Shown one piece after another: positions 8,388-16,944 of a stretch of DNA of 64,000 nucleotides. Under the pieces are notes generated by a model. That model was not told the origin of the DNA. It ran no database searches and saw nothing but the letters and a program-made list of their open reading frames with translations. The stretch comes from an uncultured Pirellula sp. GTDB lineage: Bacteria; Planctomycetota; Planctomycetia; Pirellulales; Pirellulaceae. Both the position numbers and the translations under genes were made by a program. Location of the stretch: assembly GCA_903858115.1 (NCBI GenBank), contig CAIOHR010000242.1, positions 1-64,000 on the forward strand. The letters run 5' to 3'. Within the stretch, counting starts at the first letter, position 1; each line of letters starts with the position of its first letter.

Positions 8388-9335
8388 TTAGTCGTTATTG
8401 GAGAGATAAGCGATTTCATCGTCCGTCAAAGCGATATCCATCGCCCCCTTCAGCGAAGTAACTTGTTCCGCATTGCGAAAACCAACGATCGCGCCTGTGA
8501 CGGCAGTGTTGTGCAGTACATATCCAATCGCAACTTCGCCAGGAGAACGTCCCAGCTTTTCTGCAAGCTGAGTCACTTTCGAAGTGATTTCTAAGTTACG
8601 CGTAAGCAATGGCTCTTGAAACATCGGACTGCGACTTCTCCAATCGTCTGTAGGCAAGGATTGGACGCGCTCACGTGTCATTTTGCCCGTAAGCATACCG
8701 GAACCCATAGGTGAGTAAGCGATCACGCCGATATTGTTCTTTCGAACAAAAGGCAGAACCTCCGGCTCCACTTCCCGTCGGATCAAAGAGTACGGTGGTT
8801 GAAGCGAGGTTACCGGTGCGATCTTGATGATCCGCTCCAGTTGAGCAACACTAAAGTTGGATACTCCGATCCAGCGAACTTTGCCTGCCTTCTGCAATTG
8901 CGAAAGAGTCTCCCAGCCGTTTTCTATAGCTTCATCTGGTTCAGGCCAATGGATTTGGTATAGATCGATCGTATCGACATTCAGCCGACGCAAACTATCC
9001 TCGCATTCCTTTCGAATCGAGGCTGGCTCCAGCGACTTGATGATTTGTCCTGTGGAGTCCCAGGCTCGTTCACATTTAGTAAATACCAAGGGGCGCGGGC
9101 CGCTGTACGTTGCGATAGCCTTCGAAACAACTTCCTCGGAATGTCCTAGACCATAAACTGCTGCGGTATCTATCCAATTCACCCCCATATCGAGGGCGGC
9201 GTGAATCGCGTTTATGGAGTCGGAGTCTTCTTGCTGGCTCCAGGAAAACGCCCATCCCGCCCCACCCATTGCCCATGCACCAATGCCGATCGGGCTAATA
9301 TGTAAATCTGAATTACCAAGTTGACGGAGTTGCAT
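8388..9335 (-). CDS. Aldo/keto reductase
   Basis: A 315-residue NADPH-dependent oxidoreductase with a TIM-barrel fold. Catalytic residues are Asp56 and Tyr61 (NWIDTAAVYGLGHSE), Lys87 (LVFTKCERAW) and the His in LYQIHWPEP. The cofactor-side motifs IGVSNFSV and the C-terminal IVGFRNAEQ are present. It resembles the general-stress/YghZ-like branch, which reduces aldehydes and methylglyoxal-type compounds; the natural substrate is unknown. It stands alone on the minus strand, with the response regulator gene 71 bases upstream in the same direction, so the two may share a transcript. Confidence 0.92.
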   Translation of the reverse strand: MQLRQLGNSDLHISPIGIGAWAMGGAGWAFSWSQQEDSDSINAIHAALDMGVNWIDTAAVYGLGHSEEVVSKAIATYSGPRPLVFTKCERAWDSTGQIIKSLEPASIRKECEDSLRRLNVDTIDLYQIHWPEPDEAIENGWETLSQLQKAGKVRWIGVSNFSVAQLERIIKIAPVTSLQPPYSLIRREVEPEVLPFVRKNNIGVIAYSPMGSGMLTGKMTRERVQSLPTDDWRSRSPMFQEPLLTRNLEITSKVTQLAEKLGRSPGEVAIGYVLHNTAVTGAIVGFRNAEQVTSLKGAMDIALTDDEIAYLSNND

Positions 9336-9406
9336 TCGAAACTCTTTGGGATGAAAGGAACATTTCGCTTCGATGAGCCGATTTCTCGAAACTAATCAGA
9401 AGAGTA

Positions 9407-10036
9407 TCAAACCAAATTTCGACGGACAGCCCAAACGGCCGCTTGCGTACGGTCCGAAACACCAATCTTTCGAAGAAGATGCTGGACATGTTCCTTTACC
9501 GTCTCATAACTGATCCCAAGCGCCATCGCGATTTCTTTATTGGTTAAACCATTTGACAACTGCTGCAGAACTTCGTTCTCTCTAGCGGTTAGCGGGATTT
9601 CCATGTCGCTTTTCTGAAGCCCCGATAGACCGCCGGCGATCTTTCGCATCTCCTCCTTGGTCCATAGGATCTCTCCCGAGGCTGCTCTCCTGATCGAGTC
9701 GACAATACGACTGATCGGATCCGACTTCAGAAGAAACCCATTGGCGCCATAAGCTACTGCTTTTGCTAAGTATGTTGGATTGTCATATGCTGAAATTACA
9801 AGAGAGTTTTGAGTCGGCTTTTCTAATTTGATTTTTGATAGAAGCTGTAGGCCGTCCCCGTCTGGTAGCCGAACATCTACCAACACAACATCAAACTTCG
9901 CCGATTTGAAAACTTGAAATCCATTTGTCATATTGCCAGCTTCTGCCGACACCACGATATCCGACTTCGTTAAAGTATGCTTCAAACCAATTCTGACGAT
10001 TTCATGATCGTCTACCAGTAGCATTTGAATTGGCAT
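9407..10036 (-). CDS. NarL/FixJ-type response regulator
   Basis: A 209-residue two-component regulator. The receiver domain (1-120) has the acidic pair VDDHE at the N-terminus, the phospho-acceptor Asp in VVLVDVRLPDGDG, and a Lys in the FLLKSD loop. The LuxR-type helix-turn-helix (about 145-205) contains LTARENEVLQQLSNGLTNKEIA and ends in a dimerisation helix. No sensor kinase adjoins it, so it is an orphan regulator here. It is divergent from the ABC transporter operon across a 287-base gap and may control one or both sides; I saw no operator that proves this. Confidence 0.9.
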   Translation of the reverse strand: MPIQMLLVDDHEIVRIGLKHTLTKSDIVVSAEAGNMTNGFQVFKSAKFDVVLVDVRLPDGDGLQLLSKIKLEKPTQNSLVISAYDNPTYLAKAVAYGANGFLLKSDPISRIVDSIRRAASGEILWTKEEMRKIAGGLSGLQKSDMEIPLTARENEVLQQLSNGLTNKEIAMALGISYETVKEHVQHLLRKIGVSDRTQAAVWAVRRNLV

Positions 10037-10323
10037 GGATTACCCCGATTTGAACCAAAGCACGCAGACTTTGGACGGCTCTCGCTCTTTTGAATGAGAA
10101 TTGCCTCATTACGGACTTCTGAACGATTACGCCATATTACAGCGGTCCACCATTTGTTGCCATCCATCTGTGGCTTCTGCGACGCAGCAAGCTCATTAAA
10201 TTTGTATCTTTTATTGGGGGGGGCCCTCCCATTAGAGGGGAAAGCTAGCCTTGCATCGATGCCGCATGATTTGTTACTGTTGCGGGTAGGGGACTGCACC
10301 AAAAACTTGATCAGGAAGATCGT

Positions 10324-11979
10324 ATGTACAAATTGCTGTTGTGCTGGCGTTATCTGCGAACGCGATGGATCGCTTTAGCCTCCATCGTTTCGGTAACCCT
10401 CGGTGTAGCAACACTTGTTGTCGTCAACAGCGTCATGGATGGTTTCACCACCCAAATGCAAGACCGCATGCATGGAATCTTGAGCGACCTCGTAGTGGAA
10501 GCGCGATCGACTACAGGCGTGGATCAGCCAGATTGGTACGCCAAGCGTATTCGAGAGCGTCTGGGTGACGATGTTGCAGGAATCACATCCGTTGTGACAT
10601 TGCCGGCGATGATGACATTTACAGTCAATGGGCAGTCGCACACGCAACAGATAAACTTAATCGGAATCGATGATGAGACGTACGCTAGCGTCAGCGACTT
10701 TAGCAAATATCTTTTGCATCCGGAGAATCAAAAGCAGTTAGATTTCCAGCTCCGAGAAACAGGTTACGCCGCGAGTCGAGAAGCATTGCAGCCTGCAGGC
10801 TGGGAGCATCGGCGATACTCCGAAAAACTAAAAAAGGATTTGATCAAACAGCAACAGCAGTTCAAGACAGAGCTTGAACGCTACCAAGAACTTCAACGAG
10901 AGATTCAAAAGAAACAAATTGCCAACGAGCTACCCGGCGTAAGTGAAGATCCGGCGGTGAAGGTGTCCCTAAGCGATACCAATCCTATGGAAGACACTCG
11001 GCTTTCGGTACCTTCTGCTACAGACTCGGACGTTCAAAGTTTGCTTAGCGCTCCAATGGTTCAATCTGCAACCGCGGGTGAGGGATACGTTTTTGACGCG
11101 GAGAAAGAACAACGAACGGGAATTGTGCTCGGAATCGGTCTCGGAAGTTTGCGAGGTCGAGACGCAGAGGGCAAGGTTCGCGATCACTTCTACTTGCGTC
11201 CTGGTGATGACGTAAGCGTCGCTTTTCCGAACGCAGGTACGCCGCCGAAAGCGATCGATCACTCCTTTACGATCGTAGATTTTTACGAAAGCAAAATGAG
11301 CGAGTACGATTCTACCTTTGCATTCGTGCCAATCCGAGCTTTGCAAAAGGCCAGAGGGCTCATCGATCCGCAGACAGGTGCGATGGCGGTTACCTCTCTG
11401 CAGATCAAACTTAACAAGGGCGCTGATCTCGCTGCGGCCCGCGACTTACTTCGCTCCGAATTCCCGCCCGAATCGATGATCTCTGTGAACTCTTGGAAAG
11501 ACACGCAAGGGCCATTGCTGGCTGCCGTTGCGATGGAAACCACCATTCTAAATATCCTTTTGTTTATGATCATAGCGGTAGCCGGATTTGGGATCTTAGC
11601 CACGTTTTTTATGATTGTGGTTGAGAAAACGCGGGACATTGGTGTGTTGAAAGCATTGGGTGCTCCTGGTCGAGGAATCGCAACCATTTTCCTGGGCTAC
11701 GGTGTTTTGTTGGGCACCGTCGGAGCAGGTGCGGGTGTGGTCGCAGGTCTCATCTTTGTTTGGAAGATCAATGAAATCGCTAGGGTCGTCGAGTTCATTT
11801 CCGGCCGCGAAGTTTTCGATCCGACCGTGTATTACTTTGACAAAATCCCGACGATTATCCACCCGAGCATGCTCGTTTGGGTGTCGATCGGTTCCGTACT
11901 CATTGCGGTCTTGGCAAGTGTTCTTCCCTCCATTCGCGCCGCACGAATGCACCCAGTTGAGGCATTGCGATATGAATAG
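10324..11979 (+). CDS. LolC/FtsX-type ABC transporter permease
   Basis: A 551-residue permease with four membrane helices in the MacB/Lol arrangement: one near the N-terminus (about 17-37), then a large extracytoplasmic domain, then three C-terminal helices (around 405-430, 455-480 and 520-540). The cytoplasmic coupling segment EKTRDIGVLKALGA and the C-terminal [16 protein letters not shown] are signature features. The periplasmic domain carries an unusual insertion of charged coiled coil (about residues 155-205, rich in Lys, Gln and Glu). It overlaps the ATPase gene by 8 bases. Such systems extract lipoproteins or act as membrane mechanical switches; the substrate is unknown. Confidence 0.9.
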   Translation: MYKLLLCWRYLRTRWIALASIVSVTLGVATLVVVNSVMDGFTTQMQDRMHGILSDLVVEARSTTGVDQPDWYAKRIRERLGDDVAGITSVVTLPAMMTFTVNGQSHTQQINLIGIDDETYASVSDFSKYLLHPENQKQLDFQLRETGYAASREALQPAGWEHRRYSEKLKKDLIKQQQQFKTELERYQELQREIQKKQIANELPGVSEDPAVKVSLSDTNPMEDTRLSVPSATDSDVQSLLSAPMVQSATAGEGYVFDAEKEQRTGIVLGIGLGSLRGRDAEGKVRDHFYLRPGDDVSVAFPNAGTPPKAIDHSFTIVDFYESKMSEYDSTFAFVPIRALQKARGLIDPQTGAMAVTSLQIKLNKGADLAAARDLLRSEFPPESMISVNSWKDTQGPLLAAVAMETTILNILLFMIIAVAGFGILATFFMIVVEKTRDIGVLKALGAPGRGIATIFLGYGVLLGTVGAGAGVVAGLIFVWKINEIARVVEFISGREVFDPTVYYFDKIPTIIHPSMLVWVSIGSVLIAVLASVLPSIRAARMHPVEALRYE

Positions 11980-12781
11980 TTTGAAACCTACCAAAAAGCC
12001 GACCGCTCCCTACTCGGAAGAACATTCGCGGTACCGAGTGATTCGCAATGAATCGGATTTAGAATCGCCAGTCTCCGAATCGAGTAAGAATATCCTTCAA
12101 GCTCGCGCAGTGGCGAAAGCGTACAAACGGCACAACATGAAAGTCGATGTACTGAAGGGAGTCGATTTTCAAGCGGAGGTCGGCAAAGTGACAGCGATTG
12201 TCGGGCAAAGTGGATCCGGCAAAAGCACATTGCTTCACCTGTTGGGTACGTTGGATCGCCCGGACAGTGGCGAGATTATTTTCGACGGTCAACGGATCGA
12301 TCATGTGTCAAACGCTCAGCGCGACGCATTTCGCAATCAGAAACTAGGGATGATCTTTCAGTTCTATCACTTGTTGCCGGAACTGACGCTATTAGAGAAC
12401 ATCATGGCCCCAGCCCTGATTGGACACGGCATTTTTAGCTACTGGCGCAATCGTTCCATAATCTTGGATCGTGCGAAAGAGCTTGCAAAGACTGTTGGGT
12501 TGGATCATCGGCTGAACCATCGCCCGAGCCAACTCTCGGGAGGTGAGATGCAACGGACGGCTATTGCGCGCGCTCTAATCTCCGACCCTGCACTTCTCCT
12601 GGCTGACGAACCAACAGGTAATCTGGATCAAGAAACGGGCTCTTCCATTCTGACATTATTGCGGTCTCTGAACGAGACTCAGAACCTTACCATCGTGATG
12701 GTTACCCACGATGAATCGATCGCGAGTCAATGCGATGCACTCGTACGACTCAAGGGAGGTCGAGTCGAACGGTTGAAGTGA
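11972..12781 (+). CDS. LolD/MacB-type ABC transporter ATPase
   Basis: A 269-residue nucleotide-binding subunit. In order it has Walker A (GQSGSGKST), the Q-loop region ([12 protein letters not shown]), the signature LSGGEMQR, Walker B (LLLADEPTG) and the switch histidine (VTHDES). The [17 protein letters not shown] sequence is typical of LolD/MacB ATPases. The start at MNSLKPT follows from the 8-base overlap with the permease; the first 45 residues are a polar extension before the ABC domain. A longer in-frame upstream reading lies wholly inside the permease gene and is rejected. It drives the adjoining permease. Confidence 0.93.
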   Translation: MNSLKPTKKPTAPYSEEHSRYRVIRNESDLESPVSESSKNILQARAVAKAYKRHNMKVDVLKGVDFQAEVGKVTAIVGQSGSGKSTLLHLLGTLDRPDSGEIIFDGQRIDHVSNAQRDAFRNQKLGMIFQFYHLLPELTLLENIMAPALIGHGIFSYWRNRSIILDRAKELAKTVGLDHRLNHRPSQLSGGEMQRTAIARALISDPALLLADEPTGNLDQETGSSILTLLRSLNETQNLTIVMVTHDESIASQCDALVRLKGGRVERLK

Positions 12782-12783
12782 AT

Positions 12784-13770
12784 ATGCTTTCGGTACAACT
12801 CCGCAGTCGTCTTGCTCGACACTTTGGAACAGCAGATTGGCAGGCGGATCTGATCGAGAAACCGGGTTTTAGTGGACTGCCTATTTATCGTATCCGATGC
12901 GAAGGTCAGCAATTCGCGTTGAGGGCTTGGCAGAATTCACCTAGCTCTACAATAAAAGTGGAACATTGGGACCACGTCGTAACGCATCTTTCTGGCTCCA
13001 CTTTGAACCGATACTTGTTTCCCCGCATCGAAAAATGGCGAGGGGATATCGAGTTTCCTCTCTTCCATACCATCGACGATGTGCTTTGGACCCTCGCTTC
13101 GTGGATGGAAGGAGCTCCGTTGCTAGCGGAGAGAATCTCGGAGCCTATACGGATTCAGCTTAGCGAGCGGCTTGCGATGCTACATCGTGAAACCGCAACG
13201 GTTCATTCCTGTTTAGGCCGTTCGTTGGCCATTCAAGAGAGGATGGACGGACTGAAGTCGATTGTTGGGACATCCCTCAACCGAACGCCATCCGACCCAA
13301 TCCGCTGGAATTGCTTTGCCGCATTGCTGCAGGCTCAAAAGGAACTACCCTTCTGGGAAAAATTTCTACGGCGAGAATCGCACTGTGACCACAAGCAACA
13401 TTGGATCGTGCGGGACCTTTGGAGAGACAACTTGCTGGTAGGCGACGACTGCCAACTGTTAAGTATCGTCGACTTAGGGGCATCAAGAGTCGAATGGCCG
13501 GTTTTTGATTTTATTCGACTCATTGGCAGCTTAAAGTCGTCCATGACTTCTTGGTCCAACGCTTACGAAACGTACCAATCTTTCCTGCCCTCCTCCACGC
13601 TTCCAGAGCTGGCTGTGTGTTTGATGTTGCACCGAATCTCAACAGCAATCGCCATCGCCTATTGGAACGATAGGCTTCAGAACGTTGAGCAACAGAGTCT
13701 ATATCGAAACCGCATTTTGACCCGAATGTCAGAACTTCTCGACACATGGGATAGTTGCGACATGAGTTAG
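12784..13770 (+). CDS. APH-like phosphotransferase (kinase fold)
   Basis: A 328-residue protein of the aminoglycoside/choline-kinase-like fold. The catalytic loop reads VRDLWRDNLLV (Asp and Asn of the HxDxxxxN motif, here with Val-Arg in place of the usual His-Gly), followed by the metal-binding IVDLGASRVEWPVFDFIRL. The N-lobe has a glycine-containing loop (PGFSGLPIYRI). It starts 2 bases after the ATPase stop, so it is in the same operon. It is more likely a small-molecule or lipid-precursor kinase than a resistance enzyme, given the divergent loop and stable operon place. The substrate is unknown. Confidence 0.75.
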   Translation: MLSVQLRSRLARHFGTADWQADLIEKPGFSGLPIYRIRCEGQQFALRAWQNSPSSTIKVEHWDHVVTHLSGSTLNRYLFPRIEKWRGDIEFPLFHTIDDVLWTLASWMEGAPLLAERISEPIRIQLSERLAMLHRETATVHSCLGRSLAIQERMDGLKSIVGTSLNRTPSDPIRWNCFAALLQAQKELPFWEKFLRRESHCDHKQHWIVRDLWRDNLLVGDDCQLLSIVDLGASRVEWPVFDFIRLIGSLKSSMTSWSNAYETYQSFLPSSTLPELAVCLMLHRISTAIAIAYWNDRLQNVEQQSLYRNRILTRMSELLDTWDSCDMS

Positions 13771-13786
13771 TCGCGATAGCGGGTAG

Positions 13787-14044
13787 CTAGATCTTTTTCT
13801 GAATGATCTGTGCGATTAATTCGGGGTCCCGTTTGGTCTTGATGTGATTGATTTGATCCGCGGGTACCCCCAGCTTTTCAAGATGGTTGAACATGCTGTC
13901 CCAAAGTTTTTCTTTCTTCTTTCCTTCTGCTAGGTAGATATCTGTCAAGAGTTCTTGGACGCGTTGAAAAGAAACCGTGTCGCGATTTTGGTAATACGAA
14001 CGAATAATACCTTGCTGATGTCGCGTAAAGTTTTCCATCGCCAT
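13787..14044 (-). CDS. Conserved planctomycete small protein
   Basis: About 85 residues if started at MAMENFTRHQQGII; an upstream ATG would add 12 residues. It is helical, basic and lacks a signal peptide. The pattern ENFTRHQQGIIRSYYQN and LYLAEGKKK-type segments recall a short protein often seen in planctomycete genomes, whose function is not known. It lies tail-to-tail with the phosphotransferase gene, 16 bases apart. I can only describe it as a conserved unknown. Confidence 0.7.
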   Translation of the reverse strand: MAMENFTRHQQGIIRSYYQNRDTVSFQRVQELLTDIYLAEGKKKEKLWDSMFNHLEKLGVPADQINHIKTKRDPELIAQIIQKKI

Positions 14045-14243
14045 CGTTGTTGCCTTTCTTGAGAAAATGGTTTCGGCCACTCTGCGAAATATACATTATC
14101 CGATCAGAGAGTCTCGGTCATTGCTCAGTCAGACTTGAAAAGATAGTAAATATCTCCAAGGAGAGGTGGGGGAATTCTCAATCCGAATTAGAATCTGCAG
14201 ACTGATTTCGTAGAATTGATCAAGTTTTCGACCCCTTACCAAA

Positions 14244-15344
14244 ATGCGTGCCCTGATCCGTTACCAATTGCTCTTTTCGATCGTACCGATTGTAACGTGC
14301 TTTGTTGTAGGTTGCTTGCCTACCGAACCATTTCCAACCAAGGAGATGAAGAACGAGCTCTTTACCCCTGAAGCCGTTGGAAAACTTCAGCAATTGGTGG
14401 AGTCGACCATCGAAGACAATCTCCGGAATCGAATCCTACGCGCCGATCGCAATGCTGCTTGGCAAGTGATCCATGGGGCCGTTGCTTTTGGTTCGGACTT
14501 ACCGTTGCAAGTAGACGGTCAGATTGTACCAGCATTGGACTATCTCTTCGCCGGCGGCGATCTACCTGGTTGGGACTTGAGAGCGGGCGACCTGATCCCG
14601 GCCACAAAGCGTGTTGGAATTCGAACAAGTGTTGAGGAAGGTAGCTTTACCGGCCAAGGGCATGTGGATCAGTTCTTGGGTTATCTCTCACAAGCTGCGA
14701 TTCCGTTAACTACGCCGATTCAAGTGAACGGAAAAGAATTTCTCCTAGAGGACCTAGCTCGTCAAGCCCAGCGAGACATCTGCCAAAATCCTTACAGAGA
14801 GTATTCCTGGACTCTCATTGCCATGTGCAATTATTTCCCCAACGATTCTCAATGGCAAGGAACCGATGGCAACATGTGGTCCCTAGAGTCGTTTGTTGCT
14901 TTCGAAGCAGAACAAGACCTTGGTAGCAGCGCGTGCGGTGGAATGCATCGCCTCATGGGGCTGGCACATGCCGTTCGTTGCCGAGAAAAGACGGGCGGTC
15001 GCATGGAGGGCGGCTGGTTGAAGGCGAAACAAGTCGTTCAAGCCTCGATCGAGAAAGCGAAGAGGTTTCAAAACTCGGACGGCTCCTTTTCTACTCGGTA
15101 CACCGTGCGACCGGGAAACAGCGCGGACTTAAGCACATGCTTAAGCGCTACCGGCCATACGCTTGAGTTCCTCGCCTACGCCCTCAACAACGACGAGCTT
15201 GCAGAACCGTGGGTCGAAAACGGCGTGGCGAAACTCTGTCAGATGCTCGAATTAGTGAAAGACAATGACCTCGAATGCGGCGGGATCTACCACGCCCTCG
15301 CTGGCCTAAAACTATACGCCCGAAAACGTCTTCCGCCGAAGTGA
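14244..15344 (+). CDS. Secreted lipoprotein, alpha-toroid-like
   Basis: A 366-residue lipoprotein: a hydrophobic signal (8-24) ends in VVGCL, a lipobox with Cys24 as the acylation site. The mature part is helical. A segment AKRFQNSDGSFS followed by a Tyr resembles the QW-type turns of the alpha/alpha toroid in terpene cyclases and protein prenyltransferases, and GGIYHALAGL near the C-terminus fits another turn. The catalytic DxDD of cyclases is not seen, so an enzyme assignment is not justified. It is next to the secreted nitrilase-family gene on the same strand, 59 bases apart, and may be co-transcribed. Confidence 0.7.
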   Translation: MRALIRYQLLFSIVPIVTCFVVGCLPTEPFPTKEMKNELFTPEAVGKLQQLVESTIEDNLRNRILRADRNAAWQVIHGAVAFGSDLPLQVDGQIVPALDYLFAGGDLPGWDLRAGDLIPATKRVGIRTSVEEGSFTGQGHVDQFLGYLSQAAIPLTTPIQVNGKEFLLEDLARQAQRDICQNPYREYSWTLIAMCNYFPNDSQWQGTDGNMWSLESFVAFEAEQDLGSSACGGMHRLMGLAHAVRCREKTGGRMEGGWLKAKQVVQASIEKAKRFQNSDGSFSTRYTVRPGNSADLSTCLSATGHTLEFLAYALNNDELAEPWVENGVAKLCQMLELVKDNDLECGGIYHALAGLKLYARKRLPPK

Positions 15345-15403
15345 ATTACGTCGCAGAGAGGATTCAAGGCGAAGTCCTTATTTGGTTTCTGAAAGGAATA
15401 GCA

Positions 15404-16771
15404 ATGCTCAAAAATTGTAGTAGCTGGCTTGCTTCGGTCTCACTCTGTCTGCTCGTTTGCAACATCGCTCGATCCGAGGATAAGGTTTCCTTTCCTTTTG
15501 GTTGGAACGCAGAATCACCGCGTCAAGAAATTAGGCCTGAATTTTCCTATGACCCTCATGGTGGTCCAAATGGAACGGGCGCTTTTGTCATTTCACACGA
15601 TTATCGCGAAGGCTTGGACGGTTGGATCCAGAAATCCTTTGATGTGAATGGCGGTGACTTCGTTCGCTTTCAAGCCATGCGCAAACTGACCAAGGTAGAG
15701 TTGCCGAGGCGGAGCGCGCTCGTGCGAGTTCTTTGGCAGGCGGAGAACGGGCGGATGGTATCGGCGGACGTTCCTGAAACGCAGGTTCAAAAACTAGGAC
15801 ATGTCCCAAGTGCCGAACCTGAGCATCCGGTCGATGGTCCGACGAGTGTGGATGGATGGACAACGGTTCACGGCATCTATCGCGTTCCGAAGAAAGCAAC
15901 AAAGGCTATCGTCGAATTGCATCTGCAATGGGCACCGAATGGAAGTGTTCAATGGAGTGAAATTGACTTTGTCAAAACCTCACCACCCCCTCCTCGCAAG
16001 GTTCGGCTGGCATCGGTTCACTTCAAGCCAAACGGAAGAACATTGCGTGAGAACTGTGAACAATTCGAACCGCTCATCGCTCAGGCCGCTCAAGCAAAAG
16101 CGGATCTAGTCGTCCTCGGAGAAACGGTTCCTTCCGCTTCCCCCAACGTGAAACCTCAAAAAGTTTACCAGATTGCCGAACCCATTCCTGGCCCGTCCAC
16201 TGATTACTTTGGAAAACTCGCCAAGGATCATCATGTGCACATCGTATTGAGTCTTTACGAACGGGACCGGCACCTAATTTATAACACGGCTGTTTTGATG
16301 GGACCCAATGGTCAGTTGATTGGCAAGTATCGGAAAGTTTGCCTACCCCACGGTGAAGTTGAAAAGGGAATCGCTCCAGGAAATACCTACCCTGTCTTCG
16401 AAACATCCTTTGGAAAGGTCGGGATGATGATTTGCTACGATGGCTTCTTTCCGGAAGTTGCTCGCGAACTTTCCAATCACGGTGCGGAAATCATTGCGTG
16501 GCCTGTCTGGGGATGCAATCCGCTACTGGCCAAGGCGCGAGCTTGCGAAAATCATGTCTATGTCGTCAGCAGCACGTTTATGCAACCCAAGGACGGTTGG
16601 ATGCTTTCAGCCGTTTACGATCGAGCGGGTGAACCGATCGCAGTAGCTGAAACATGGGGAACTGTTGCGATCGCCGAAGTTGAACTGAGCCAACCGTATA
16701 TCGGCCCCTGGAATCTCGGTGATTTCCGCTCGATGATCGAACGCCATCGACCTGTGGTTAACGATGAATGA
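15404..16771 (+). CDS. Secreted carbon-nitrogen hydrolase (nitrilase family)
   Basis: A 455-residue protein. The ATG at 15404 is chosen because a GAAAGGA ribosome site lies about 7 bases upstream and the next residues form a signal peptide (1-24, ending ARSED). An N-terminal beta-sandwich-like region (30-190) precedes the nitrilase domain (200-450). The catalytic triad is complete: Glu240 (VVLGET), Lys311 (GKYRKVCLPHGE) and Cys344 (MMICYDGFFPE). The family hydrolyses amides, nitriles or N-carbamoyl groups. Export and the added N-terminal domain, which may bind carbohydrate, suggest action on extracellular amides; that is inference. Confidence 0.9.
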   Translation: MLKNCSSWLASVSLCLLVCNIARSEDKVSFPFGWNAESPRQEIRPEFSYDPHGGPNGTGAFVISHDYREGLDGWIQKSFDVNGGDFVRFQAMRKLTKVELPRRSALVRVLWQAENGRMVSADVPETQVQKLGHVPSAEPEHPVDGPTSVDGWTTVHGIYRVPKKATKAIVELHLQWAPNGSVQWSEIDFVKTSPPPPRKVRLASVHFKPNGRTLRENCEQFEPLIAQAAQAKADLVVLGETVPSASPNVKPQKVYQIAEPIPGPSTDYFGKLAKDHHVHIVLSLYERDRHLIYNTAVLMGPNGQLIGKYRKVCLPHGEVEKGIAPGNTYPVFETSFGKVGMMICYDGFFPEVARELSNHGAEIIAWPVWGCNPLLAKARACENHVYVVSSTFMQPKDGWMLSAVYDRAGEPIAVAETWGTVAIAEVELSQPYIGPWNLGDFRSMIERHRPVVNDE

Positions 16772-16944
16772 AAGCCGTGATCCACCACGTTCCAGTTGAA
16801 GTTATCCAGGAAGGTTAGCACTTGAGTCATTACTTTGGATGGGCATAGCCGGCTCGGGCGATAGGTTCTACGATTTGCTCTTCAACAACTTCTCTCGCTT
16901 TGGCAGTTTAGTGAAGTAACCAAGCCATCGGAAACGATGGCGAC

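Noticed and set aside
11660-11971. Upstream extension of the ABC ATPase frame
   Set aside because: It lies wholly inside the permease gene in another frame and lacks transporter motifs; the 8-base overlap start at 11972 fits.
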